Source: an uncultured Bacilli bacterium (GTDB lineage: Bacteria > Bacillota_I > Bacilli_A > RF39 > UBA660). From it: DNA of 61,038 bases. The notes below the pieces were generated by a model that saw only the letters and a list, made by a program, of their open reading frames with translations, was not told where the DNA came from and did no database searches. Where the stretch lies: the NCBI GenBank assembly GCA_934101865.1, contig CAKOSA010000004.1, forward strand, positions 1-61,038, read 5' to 3'. The position numbers and the translations under genes are program-made. Shown in pieces: positions 40,851-49,270 of the stretch (the stretch's first letter is position 1; the number at the start of each line of letters is the position of its first letter).

Positions 40851-40884
40851 ATGGCACAAAATGGCACAAAACTAGGTTTATAAT
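40851..40884 (+). promoter_or_regulatory. Candidate activator-dependent late promoter
   Basis: Two exact tandem copies of ATGGCACAAA (40851-40870) occupy the -35 region upstream of TATAAT (40879-40884). There is no -35 consensus, which suits a promoter that needs the ArpU-like activator. Confidence 0.5.
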
Positions 40885-40891
40885 GGTATCG

Positions 40892-40990
40892 TGGGAATAG
40901 AGAAAAAACTCTATTTCCTTTTCTTCCTTTTAGGTCAGTCCCTTTTAACTACCCTTTGGGTAGTATTAAGAGTAATGCTACGTTACTTTT
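40892..40990 (+). other. Hairpins in the terminase leader
   Basis: GGAATAGAG pairs with CTCTATTtCC, followed by a pyrimidine-rich tract (a terminator for the early operon or an attenuator). ACTACCC/GGGTAGT (40948-40964) and AAGAGTAA/TTACTTTT (40968-40990) follow. No gene lies in the 190-bp gap before terS. Confidence 0.5.
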
Positions 40991-41039
40991 AATAGTGTCA
41001 AGAGGTTAGGAGGAAACAAAGCGAAGTAGGTGATATAAC

Positions 41040-41408
41040 GTGAAGAATAAAGGCGGTAGACCATTAAAATTCAAAAGTGTTGCTGACTTAGAGGCAAAAA
41101 TTAATGCTTATTTTGAGGACAAAGACACATTTCCTCACACGGTCTCTGGTCTTGCTTTTTGGCTCGGTTGTGATAGAAAAACTTTAATCAATTATGAAGA
41201 AAAAGAGAGGTTTTTCCCCACTATAAAAAAGGCCAAAACTAGAATAGAAGCAGAGATAGAGCAGAGAGCATTAACTGGTTATTATAATCCTACTTTCAGC
41301 ATATTTAATTTGAAGAATAATTTTGATTGGAAAGATAAGCAAGAAGATACTGCTATAAAGGGAAATATCAAAGTAGAGATAGTCGACGACTTACCCGAAG
41401 AAGAATGA
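41040..41408 (+). CDS. terS: Terminase small subunit
   Basis: A 122-residue protein from GTG (SD TAGGTGAT). KGGRPLKFKSVADLEAKINA then YFEDK, and a helix-turn-helix GLAFWLGCDRKTLINYEEK, are typical of DNA-packaging small subunits. The C-terminus GYYNPTFSIFNLKNNFDWKD is also widespread in this family. It recognises the pac/cos site and overlaps terL by 4 nt. Confidence 0.88.
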   Translation: MKNKGGRPLKFKSVADLEAKINAYFEDKDTFPHTVSGLAFWLGCDRKTLINYEEKERFFPTIKKAKTRIEAEIEQRALTGYYNPTFSIFNLKNNFDWKDKQEDTAIKGNIKVEIVDDLPEEE

Positions 41409-42766
41409 GACTAAAAGAAGCAATAGCACCTACTTTTTGGAAGACGTTTAAAAGCAAAAAGCCTAGACAAATAGATAAGGGAGGAAGAGGGTCGACTAAA
41501 ACTAGTAAAAACTCACTTAAAGTAGTTTATCATTGCATTAAAGAAGAAAAATGTAGTGCAGTAGTGCTAAGGAACCACCAAGTAGATTTACGTAAGTCTG
41601 TTTACAAGGAAATAAAGAGAGCCTTAAAAAGACTAGGGCTAGTTGAAAACGTACATTATCAGGCTTATTTAAGCCCTATGTATATTCACCTTTGGAATGG
41701 TAACAACATCTACTTTGCTGGTGCAGAAGACTACGAAACTCTCAAAGGTATGATAGACGAAAATACACCAATTAAAATTGTTTGGTTTGAGGAATTAACT
41801 GGTTTTAAAGATGAGGAACAAATAGAACAAATTATTGCTACCTTTTCAAGAGGTAACGATGACTGGTTCATTTCTCTTTATTCATTTAATCCACCTAAAA
41901 ACAAGTATCACTGGATAAATATTTGGTCTGACAAAATGTCTAAAAGAGATGATGTATTAATCACTAATTCAGATTACCGTACGGTACCTAAGGAATGGTT
42001 AGGGCAAATGTTTATCAATGAAGCCTTACGTATGGAAAAGTTCGATAATAAAAGGTACAAGTGGATTTATTTAGGTGAGGTTATAGGATTAGAGGGTATG
42101 ATATACAACCCTGAATTAATAGAATATGTTGATAAAAATTACATAGAAAGCAATAATCTTAAAATAGTTTATCTTGATTTCTCTGTTGACGGTGGACATC
42201 AGACATCAGCAACCACTTGCGGATGTTTCGGTTTTGCCAACGATGGATATTGGTATTTACTAGACCTCTATTATTATAGTCCTCACGAAAAGCCAAGAAA
42301 AAAGGCACCATCGGAATTATCAAAGGACATATTTACTTTTGAAATAGCAATGATTAAAAAGTGGAAAGCCCCCGAAGATAAGGAAACGATAGATAGTGCA
42401 GAGGGAGCATTAAGAAACCAACTCTATAAGGACTATGGAAAGAGATTTAATCCTGTTAATAAAGGTAAATCAAAAGAGGAATTAATAGATTACTCACAAA
42501 CCTTTCTCGCAAGGGGAAGATTTAGAGTACTGCTAAACGATAACAACAGGATATTTAGAAAAGAAAACGAAAATTATATGTGGAAAGAGGGAACGATAGA
42601 AAAAGGTAAACCTGAACCAGATAAAGCCGAAAAGGAATTTATTGGTGAGGAGCCTTATTTTAATAGTTGGTGCAATGATTTTTCCTACTATTATGCAGAC
42701 CATAGTCAGGACCTTTTCCAGTATTGGGTAAAGGATAATTTAGGCAAGCTTGGGATAAAGGAGTGA
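41405..42766 (+). CDS. terL: Terminase large subunit (PBSX type)
   Basis: A 453-residue packaging motor. Walker A is G26-G-R-G-S-T-K-T33. The Walker B region IKIVWFEELTGFKDEEQ has the conserved Glu pair, and the nuclease Asp residues lie in IVYLDFSVDGGH and ETIDSAEGAL. It cuts concatemers and drives DNA into proheads. The length is normal for PBSX/XtmB-type enzymes. It is followed by the portal gene after 4 nt. Confidence 0.95.
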   Translation: MRLKEAIAPTFWKTFKSKKPRQIDKGGRGSTKTSKNSLKVVYHCIKEEKCSAVVLRNHQVDLRKSVYKEIKRALKRLGLVENVHYQAYLSPMYIHLWNGNNIYFAGAEDYETLKGMIDENTPIKIVWFEELTGFKDEEQIEQIIATFSRGNDDWFISLYSFNPPKNKYHWINIWSDKMSKRDDVLITNSDYRTVPKEWLGQMFINEALRMEKFDNKRYKWIYLGEVIGLEGMIYNPELIEYVDKNYIESNNLKIVYLDFSVDGGHQTSATTCGCFGFANDGYWYLLDLYYYSPHEKPRKKAPSELSKDIFTFEIAMIKKWKAPEDKETIDSAEGALRNQLYKDYGKRFNPVNKGKSKEELIDYSQTFLARGRFRVLLNDNNRIFRKENENYMWKEGTIEKGKPEPDKAEKEFIGEEPYFNSWCNDFSYYYADHSQDLFQYWVKDNLGKLGIKE

Positions 42767-42770
42767 TAAC

Positions 42771-44267
42771 GTGAAATTATATAATAGTATTCAAGAAACG
42801 TTAAGTAAAAAAAATGTTAACCTTGTCGTTGGTAGCATTTATGATATGATGGGCATTTGGAAAAGTTGGTATCGTGGCAGTGTAAACGATTTTCATTACT
42901 ACAACATCAAAATGGCAAATGGTACTACAAAAACGTGCGAAAGACTAACTATGAATATGCCTAAAAAGGTATGTGAGGATATGACTAAACTCTTGTGGTC
43001 TGAAAAGGTACAAATTAAGTTAGATAGTAAGGAAAATACAGAGAAACTTTTAAAGGTACTAGAAAGTAAAGAAAATGCTTTACTGGTTAATTTACCTAAC
43101 TTTATCGAAAGGGTATTTGCCTTAGGCACAGGGGTAACTGTTGAATATAGAAAAGATAATAAAACGATAATTGACTACATCGATGGTGATGTAGTTATTC
43201 CATATAAATTTACTAATACGTACATCAATGGTTTAATTACTATAAGCAGATACACTAAGGGAAGTCAAGAAAGTAAAAGATATTATACACATATAACGTA
43301 TCACGAATATGAGAGTAATACTTATTCAAAACTTAATGAACTATATATGTCAGAGACTGGGGATGATTTAGGAGAGGAGATAAGTTTTAACAACGAATTT
43401 CCAAACGTTAAGGAATTTGAAGTATACGACAACGTAGACACTCCTCATTTCCAAGTATGGAGACCTCTAATATCAAATAACTTCGATACTAATAGTCCAA
43501 TGGGGTTATCAATACTTGCTAATCATATAGATAAGTTTAAGTCAATAGACACTAAATATGATAGTTTTAACAGAGATTTTAGAACTGGTAAGAAAAGAAT
43601 ACTAGTTGATAGAACGGCTTTAAAAGCCCAAGCAAAGGTTGATGATACAGGTAATATTAATTATGTTACATACTTTGATACAGAAGATGAGACTTATGTT
43701 GCAATTGGGGGAATGGATAATCAACCTGTAAAGGAAATAGATTTCTCATTAAGATATCAAGAACATATCTCATCTATTAATGCTGACTTGAATTATTTGT
43801 CTGCGGGGGTATCACTAGGGCAACATTTTTATAATTTTGATGGACAAGGTGTTAAAACGGCGACAGAAGTAGTTAGTGAGAACTCTGATACTTACAGAAC
43901 TAAGAAACATCACGAAATAATGGTTAATGACTGTCTATATGACTTAATAGCGTCTGTATGTTATTTAGAGGGTATTAACTACAAGGATATTACTATTGTA
44001 TTTGATGATAGCATAATTGAGGACGAGAACGCATTAATTGAAAGAGGAATAAAACTATATCAGGCTGGTACAATTTCTCTTGAAAAGTTTATGAGCAAGT
44101 ATCTTCACTATGAAGAAAGCGAAATAAAAGAGGAACTAGAAAAAATACAGAATGAAAAAAAGATAATACAACCAGAGGGGTTAGACTTTTTCGGAAGTGA
44201 TGAAAAGGATAAAGAAGGCAAAGAAGAAGCAGACAATAAAGAAGAAGATAATCAGCAATCAGAATAA
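42771..44267 (+). CDS. Portal protein (SPP1 gp6 type)
   Basis: A 498-residue protein starting at GTG. Motifs include ADLNYLSAGVSLGQHFYNFD, then GQGVKTATEVVSENSDTYRT, which mark the SPP1/A118 gp6-like portal family. The C-terminus is highly acidic (EEADNKEEDNQQSE). Twelve copies form the DNA gate at one prohead vertex. It lies in canonical order between terL and the minor head protein. Confidence 0.92.
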   Translation: MKLYNSIQETLSKKNVNLVVGSIYDMMGIWKSWYRGSVNDFHYYNIKMANGTTKTCERLTMNMPKKVCEDMTKLLWSEKVQIKLDSKENTEKLLKVLESKENALLVNLPNFIERVFALGTGVTVEYRKDNKTIIDYIDGDVVIPYKFTNTYINGLITISRYTKGSQESKRYYTHITYHEYESNTYSKLNELYMSETGDDLGEEISFNNEFPNVKEFEVYDNVDTPHFQVWRPLISNNFDTNSPMGLSILANHIDKFKSIDTKYDSFNRDFRTGKKRILVDRTALKAQAKVDDTGNINYVTYFDTEDETYVAIGGMDNQPVKEIDFSLRYQEHISSINADLNYLSAGVSLGQHFYNFDGQGVKTATEVVSENSDTYRTKKHHEIMVNDCLYDLIASVCYLEGINYKDITIVFDDSIIEDENALIERGIKLYQAGTISLEKFMSKYLHYEESEIKEELEKIQNEKKIIQPEGLDFFGSDEKDKEGKEEADNKEEDNQQSE

Positions 44268-44284
44268 GATAGGAGTTGATATAA

Positions 44285-45979
44285 ATGTCTTTTGAAGAAG
44301 AACAAGAACAAGTAGAGAGAATTTATATCGATATGGAAAATAGGTTACTACTTAATATTGCGAAGAAAATTGCAAGGGGAAAGCCTATGGAAATAGATAA
44401 GTGGGATGAGGAAACAGGACAACCAATATATGGTAGCGGTGGAGTAAATGAGTGGCAATTAGAGAGATTAAAGGAACTAAACGGACTTAATAAAGAAAAT
44501 GCCAAAATAATTGCTAGTTACTCTAAAAAGACTGTGGAAGAGATTGAGAAAATATTTGATAGAGCAAGAGAAATAGGAACCGCATCCGATAAGAGAATAT
44601 TGGAAATGGGAGTTAAAGCAGGAATACTCAATGAGATAGATCCGACAGATGAAAGTAAGCAAGTAAAAAAGATAATAAAGCACGCAATTAGAGAAGTTTT
44701 AACAACGTTTAATAAGCAAAATAATAGCCTACTTGCAAGTGCTGGGGAAGAATACAAGGAAATAGTTAATACTGTTTCTTCAAAGGTTTTATCCGGCAAT
44801 AAAACTGTTGGAAGTGCTATTCAAGAGGCGGTTTCAAGATTAGCAGAAAAAGGCTTAACTGGTTTTACTGCACGAAATGGTGCTAAATGGACACCGGAGG
44901 CTTATACTAAAATGATTATGAGGACTAATACCCAAAATACCATAAATAACATTCAAGAAGAAAGATTAGCCCTTGCTGGTAATGACTATATAGAGATAAG
45001 CAAGCATAGTGGTGCTAGACCTAAATGTGCAGATGACCAAGGGCAAATATTTTCATTAAGTGGTAACACTAAACCTATCGTAGATGGGCGAGGTAAAAAG
45101 ATAAATGTAAGAGCGTGGTCTTCATCTTCTTATGGCAAACCGGACGGTATTCTTGGTATTAATTGTGGTCATACAAGATATGCCTTTGTACCTAACTTAT
45201 CCATCCATAGAGAGCCTGAGTTTACCAAGGCCGAAAACGACGCAGAGTATTTAGAGAAACAACAGCAAAGACTGTATGAAAGAAGTATCAGAAAGAAAAA
45301 AAGAGAAATACAAATGCTAGAAGAAATAAAGGCAGATAAAGATTACATAAAAAAGAAAAATAATCAATTAAGGGATTATCGCAAAGAATACATTGGTTTT
45401 CTAAACAAGACAGGACGAACTAGAATAAGTAGTAATGAATGGATAAGAAATAAAAAGACATTTAAAGGGTTGTCAGGGTCCAATAATATTTCAAAAGTTG
45501 CAAAAGACCATTCTAAACATATTTTATTAGAAAAAATACCGACCAATTCAAAATCGATATCTAAAACAATAAAAAAATATGAAACAATAATAAAAAATGA
45601 TATAATAGAAAACGCAATAGTTATTACTGTCGGTGGTGATGTGTATCAGTGTTTTGGCAATGCAACAAGTGTATATCCTGATATAGATTTAGGAGAAAAA
45701 TTATTTGGAGCAATAGTAACACATAATCATCCAGCCGAAGAAACTAGTTACAGTTTTAGTGAAAATGATATAAAATTATTTGAAAAGTTTAAATTATCAA
45801 AATTGAGAGGTATTGACAATAAATATATTTATGAATTAGACAGAAATAATCCATCTAATCTGGAACCACCAAAATTTGGCGAAGATATTGAGGATAATAG
45901 TTTATATCATTTACAAGCTATTCAGTATGCTATTGATAACAATATTTCTTATAGGAGGTGGAAAAATGACCAAAGATGA
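44285..45979 (+). CDS. Minor head protein (min_cap2) with JAB/MPN-like C-terminal extension
   Basis: A 564-residue protein. Residues 1-330 match the Phage_min_cap2 family (MIMRTNTQNTINNIQEERLA, ISKHSGARPKCADDQGQ, GINCGHTRYAFVP). A charged coiled coil (about 320-370) leads to an extra domain (about 390-564). That domain contains T-H480-N-H482-P and S492-E-N-D495, resembling the JAB/RadC metal motif HxHP-x(n)-SxxD. The family usually lacks this extension. It may be a cargo or injected enzyme. It overlaps the next gene by 14 nt. Confidence 0.8.
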   Translation: MSFEEEQEQVERIYIDMENRLLLNIAKKIARGKPMEIDKWDEETGQPIYGSGGVNEWQLERLKELNGLNKENAKIIASYSKKTVEEIEKIFDRAREIGTASDKRILEMGVKAGILNEIDPTDESKQVKKIIKHAIREVLTTFNKQNNSLLASAGEEYKEIVNTVSSKVLSGNKTVGSAIQEAVSRLAEKGLTGFTARNGAKWTPEAYTKMIMRTNTQNTINNIQEERLALAGNDYIEISKHSGARPKCADDQGQIFSLSGNTKPIVDGRGKKINVRAWSSSSYGKPDGILGINCGHTRYAFVPNLSIHREPEFTKAENDAEYLEKQQQRLYERSIRKKKREIQMLEEIKADKDYIKKKNNQLRDYRKEYIGFLNKTGRTRISSNEWIRNKKTFKGLSGSNNISKVAKDHSKHILLEKIPTNSKSISKTIKKYETIIKNDIIENAIVITVGGDVYQCFGNATSVYPDIDLGEKLFGAIVTHNHPAEETSYSFSENDIKLFEKFKLSKLRGIDNKYIYELDRNNPSNLEPPKFGEDIEDNSLYHLQAIQYAIDNNISYRRWKNDQR

Positions 45980-46154
45980 AATAGAACAACAATGGCAGAA
46001 AAGTTTAAGGGAATTTTTAACATATCATAGAGAAAAAGTTAGGGATATGACACAAGAGGAAGAAAAAAAATATGTTAAAGAAAATAAAGTGAACGAAAAG
46101 TTACAACAATTACAAAAGAGTTTTCAAAAAATGTATAAAGACACTCAAAAATAG
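45966..46154 (+). CDS. 62-aa charged helical protein after the minor head protein
   Basis: Start set at the ATG after AGGAGGTGG, giving 62 residues: MTKDEIEQQWQKSLREFLTY, then a long charged helix. It overlaps the JAB-like domain's coding end by 14 nt, so the two are translationally coupled. It may be a partner or inhibitor of that domain, judging only from linkage. Its stop lies in a terminator stem. Confidence 0.6.
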   Translation: MTKDEIEQQWQKSLREFLTYHREKVRDMTQEEEKKYVKENKVNEKLQQLQKSFQKMYKDTQK

Positions 46155-46166
46155 AGTGTTTTTATT
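46141..46166 (+). terminator. Terminator after the 62-aa gene
   Basis: ACACTC pairs with GAGTGT, followed by TTTTATT. The stop codon is in the loop. Confidence 0.7.
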
Positions 46167-46167
46167 A

Positions 46168-46385
46168 TGCTATCTTGTAGGTAGCATAGAGTAGAAATAT
46201 ATATCTATTCTATGGTGCTTATAAGCACTGTGTAACCAATACCTATACTACCTTAAAGGTAGTGTGTTGGTGATGTATCACCTTGTTGCGAGGTTTAAGT
46301 ATATGCAACCAGTGGGAAGTTTTACATCACCAATGCAGTATCGTTAAGGTACTACAAGCCAGTAGAAATACTGGTTTTTATTATG
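46168..46385 (+). ncRNA. Multi-hairpin structured RNA region between head genes
   Basis: Consecutive helices: ATGCTA/TAGCAT; ATAGAGTAG/CTATTCTAT; GTGCT/AGCAC; CCAATAC-ACTACC/GGTAGT-GTGTTGG; TTGGTGATGTA/TACATCACCAA (11 bp perfect, enclosing GTTGC/GCAAC); AGTATC/GGTACT. The last is CCAGTA/TACTGG with a T-rich tail near 46384. There is no open frame with an SD. The 46155-46462 gap holds this and a further ATGTCT/AGACAT hairpin. I cannot name an RNA family. Confidence 0.6.
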
Positions 46386-46462
46386 TCTTTTACTTAGTTA
46401 GACATTAAAGAGATTAAGGTGTGGGAATTACTTTGTTACCCAAATAAAAAAATGGAGGAAAT

Positions 46463-46990
46463 ATGGAAAACGAAAAAGAACCAGTTACTCAAACTGACGA
46501 CAAAACTGAGGAGACAGTTACAACTACTGTTGAAAAAACAGAACAAGAGCCAAAAACATTTACGCAAGAAGAAGTAAATGCAATGCTAAACAAAGAGAAA
46601 AAGAAAATGCCTAGCAAAGAAGATTTAAAGGCTTTTCGTGAGTGGCAAGAGGCTCAAAAAACGGAAGCTGAAAAGCAAAAAGAGTTAACTCAAAAAATGA
46701 CAGATACTGAAAGTGAAAATACATCTCTAAAACAAGAAATTCAAGTCCTAAAAAGTGGAGTTAATGTTGATGATGTAGACTATATTCTTTTTAAAGTATC
46801 AAAGATGGAAGGTGAATTTGAAGATAACCTAAGGGATTTCTTAAAGAACAATCCTAAATATCTACAAACTAAAAAAGATACAGAGGAAACCACTACTACA
46901 AATGGAACTTCTGTAAAAAAATTAAATGAGGATGCCAATAGTGGTGTAAATGCTATTTTAAAGCAAAAACACCCAGATTTATTTAATTAA
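46463..46990 (+). CDS. Capsid scaffold protein (DUF4355-like)
   Basis: A 175-residue acidic, coiled-coil protein: FTQEEVNAMLNKEKKKMPSK, then TDTESENTSLKQEIQVLKSG and DVDYILFKVSKMEGEFEDNL. Gene order and composition match DUF4355-type scaffolds of Gram-positive siphophages. It would guide prohead assembly and then leave the capsid. The SD is GGAGGAAAT. It directly precedes the major capsid gene. Confidence 0.8.
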   Translation: MENEKEPVTQTDDKTEETVTTTVEKTEQEPKTFTQEEVNAMLNKEKKKMPSKEDLKAFREWQEAQKTEAEKQKELTQKMTDTESENTSLKQEIQVLKSGVNVDDVDYILFKVSKMEGEFEDNLRDFLKNNPKYLQTKKDTEETTTTNGTSVKKLNEDANSGVNAILKQKHPDLFN

Positions 46991-47007
46991 GAAAAGGAGT
47001 GATAGAT

Positions 47008-48078
47008 ATGGCTAATCCAATCGGAATAAACGGTTCGCATAACAGAAAAGAAACTTATGCAAACCAAATATTAACAATCGCTAGATTAGAGACTAATCTA
47101 TACGATGATTTCTCAACAGATTATGAAAAAGACCCAGCAACAGGGCAAATAATGGTTCCAACAAGGGACAAAGACGTAACAATCACAGATTACGATATCA
47201 AAAATGGTATTGAACTAACAGTATCAGAAACTGATTACTTACCATTACCAATTGATAAAAATTATGCTTGTAATGAATTAATTGATGGTTACGAGGCACA
47301 AGCAGTACCTGATAATATAAGGGCACAAAGAATTGAAAGTGCTGGTTATTCTTTTGGTAAAAAGAAAGAAGAAATGGCAATAAACGAACTTATGAATGGT
47401 ACTATAAGCACTGATAAAGCCGACCTTACAGAAAGTGACGTTTATAAGAAAATTGTTAAAGAAGTAAAGAATATGAAGAAAAGAGGTATGAAAACCTCAT
47501 TTATGAGAATTGCACTTAGTGCAGATACAGAGGCTTTACTTTTAACTGACGAAAAATTTTCAAATAGTGCTGGTAATTTAGGTGCTGAATTAATCCGTGA
47601 GGGAGTTATTGGTAAGGTTGCTGGTGTAGTAACTAAACCTAACTACTACTTAGATGATGAGGGCATAGATTTTGCTGTTTATGATAAGAGATTTTGTCAA
47701 AAATACGAAGTTTGGAAGAAAGAACCAACTATTGAAGACTTAAAGGACGGAAAACACATTGGTGCTAGTGCTTTACAAGGTAGACAAGTTGGTGGTTTAA
47801 AAGTAACTAATCCACTTGGAGTACAGTTAAAAATAAATTCTAAGAGTAATATTCTTGTGGTATCTTATGATGTTAATGGTGGTACTGGTAGTATAGCCCC
47901 TACTACTTATAAAGGTAGTGCAATAACTTTACCAGATGGTACAGGCTTAACTGGACCTACGGGTAAAACTGTATTTAAAGGTTGGGCAACTGCTAAGTCT
48001 AAGACAGCACCAGACGTAACTAGTCCATATACACCATCAGCAGATACTACTTTATATGCAGTTTGGGCTGCTGAATAG
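47008..48078 (+). CDS. Major capsid protein with C-terminal InlB-type (B-repeat) domain
   Basis: Start set at the ATG after AAAAGGAGTGAT, giving 356 residues. The first 280 or so form an HK97-like coat protein of the A118-type family (KNYACNELIDGYEAQAVPDN, FMRIALSADTEALLL). From about 282, VVSYDVNGGTGSIAPTTYKG, then TVFKGWATAKSK and TTLYAVWA match the Listeria-Bacteroides/InlB B-repeat (Flg_new) pattern. That is a surface-display beta domain, probably exposed on the capsid and able to bind carbohydrate or mucus components. The latter role is inference. Confidence 0.85.
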   Translation: MANPIGINGSHNRKETYANQILTIARLETNLYDDFSTDYEKDPATGQIMVPTRDKDVTITDYDIKNGIELTVSETDYLPLPIDKNYACNELIDGYEAQAVPDNIRAQRIESAGYSFGKKKEEMAINELMNGTISTDKADLTESDVYKKIVKEVKNMKKRGMKTSFMRIALSADTEALLLTDEKFSNSAGNLGAELIREGVIGKVAGVVTKPNYYLDDEGIDFAVYDKRFCQKYEVWKKEPTIEDLKDGKHIGASALQGRQVGGLKVTNPLGVQLKINSKSNILVVSYDVNGGTGSIAPTTYKGSAITLPDGTGLTGPTGKTVFKGWATAKSKTAPDVTSPYTPSADTTLYAVWAAE

Positions 48079-48099
48079 AATTAGAAAGGAGCATTTTAA

Positions 48100-48468
48100 A
48101 TGATAACGGAAAAAGATTATAAAGATTATTTTGAAGTAGAGAATGTTCCTTCTAATTTTTCAAGATTAGAATTTCTAAGCTTGCAAACTATAAAATCGGT
48201 AATTACAGGAAATGTTCCAACAGATAAGTGTCCATTTTATAATGATTTTAAAAAGGCACTTATGGAACAAATAAATTTCTATGATATAAATAGGGATTTA
48301 ATTACAAATGAAACTACTAGTGGTTATACCTTGGGAAGTTACTCTGAAAGTGCATCCAATAAGGTTTCGACATCTAGTAGTGTTGATAGATTAAGTCCTA
48401 TGACTTATGAAATATTATTAAATATTGGATTGCTACAAAGCCCAATAGGAGGTTGTTGTTATGACTAA
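48100..48468 (+). CDS. Head-tail connector (gp6-like adaptor)
   Basis: A 122-residue protein between the capsid gene and the minor capsid trio, the position of the A118-type head-tail adaptor. ITEKDYKDYFEVENVPSNFS begins a helical bundle, and a conserved LSPMTYEILLNIGLL lies near the end. It overlaps a small gene by 8 nt. The family is assigned mostly from synteny. Confidence 0.65.
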   Translation: MITEKDYKDYFEVENVPSNFSRLEFLSLQTIKSVITGNVPTDKCPFYNDFKKALMEQINFYDINRDLITNETTSGYTLGSYSESASNKVSTSSSVDRLSPMTYEILLNIGLLQSPIGGCCYD

Positions 48469-48592
48469 ATATAAATGTGGTGCATTAATTAAAGAGGTTG
48501 TTAAAGGTGCCGAAAAATGGTATGAAATGGCTGGTTGGAAAAAGATAGTTTCTAAGGAAAAAGGTAAAAACAATGATAAGACCAATTCCTAA
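48461..48592 (+). CDS. 43-aa basic phage protein
   Basis: A frame of 43 residues (MTKYKCGALIKEVVKGAEKW, then YEMAGWKKIVSKEKGKNN) with SD AGGAGG. It overlaps both the preceding and following genes. It is basic and Trp-containing. Similar short genes occur between the adaptor and minor capsid genes of related phages. Function unknown. Confidence 0.5.
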   Translation: MTKYKCGALIKEVVKGAEKWYEMAGWKKIVSKEKGKNNDKTNS

Positions 48593-48908
48593 AAGATTAT
48601 TACCACATAAATGTGTATATAAAGAGTATCAGGGAAACAATGGTGAAAAAGACGAATGGGCAGACGGCACAGGATTATCTTTTGTAAAGATAGAAGAAAA
48701 GTTACAGTTTAAAGTTACTTCCAATGGAAGAGAACTAGTAGGAAATGCTCGAATGTTTTATGACACTGTTAATTCCATAGGTTTAACTAATAAACCTGTT
48801 TCTAATAGTATTATACTTTTTAATAATAAAGAGTATAAGATTGTTGATGCTGATATTTTATATGCTGAAACAGACAAAGAACATCATTACGAGGTACTTT
48901 TAAAGTAA
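48573..48908 (+). CDS. Minor capsid protein 1 (head closure)
   Basis: A 111-residue protein of the Minor_capsid_1 family: RPIPKRLLPHKCVYKEYQGN, ending in NKEYKIVDADILYAETDKEH. It is the first of three consecutive small head-completion genes characteristic of A118-like siphophages. It overlaps the next gene at TAATG. Confidence 0.78.
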   Translation: MIRPIPKRLLPHKCVYKEYQGNNGEKDEWADGTGLSFVKIEEKLQFKVTSNGRELVGNARMFYDTVNSIGLTNKPVSNSIILFNNKEYKIVDADILYAETDKEHHYEVLLK

Positions 48909-49270
48909 TGGCTAAACAATTTAAAAATATGAAGAGTGCCTGTACTTGGCTTAAAAGTGTTGTGGATGCCTGTGCTAATGAGACAAGAGGAAATATCGCT
49001 GAACAAGTCTATAAAGATAGCAACGAATTTACATATAGAGATACCGGAGAAATGTATAAGTCAGGAAGTTTACAGAGTGAATTTGAGGCTGGATACGTAG
49101 TAGAAAGAACTCCTTATGTAAGAAGACGATATTACGAGGGTGGTAAGGCAGGAGCAGGTAATCCCAAAGCAGAGTCAAGGTGGTTTGAAAAAACGTGGGC
49201 TAAGAATAGTGGAGATTATCAAGATATGTGTATATCTGTATTTAAAAGAAAGAAGAGTGGTAAAAATTGA
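48908..49270 (+). CDS. Minor capsid protein 2 (neck)
   Basis: A 120-residue protein of the Minor_capsid_2 family: AEQVYKDSNEFTYRDTGEMY, then ERTPYVRRRYYEGGKAG and SRWFEKTWAKN. It is the probable neck component joining head and tail. It starts on the previous stop and overlaps the next gene by 4 nt. Confidence 0.8.
   Translation: MAKQFKNMKSACTWLKSVVDACANETRGNIAEQVYKDSNEFTYRDTGEMYKSGSLQSEFEAGYVVERTPYVRRRYYEGGKAGAGNPKAESRWFEKTWAKNSGDYQDMCISVFKRKKSGKN

Noticed and set aside
46168..46385. Phage tRNA or tmRNA-like gene
   Set aside because: No acceptor stem with CCA, no T-loop and no anticodon loop can be drawn from the hairpins.
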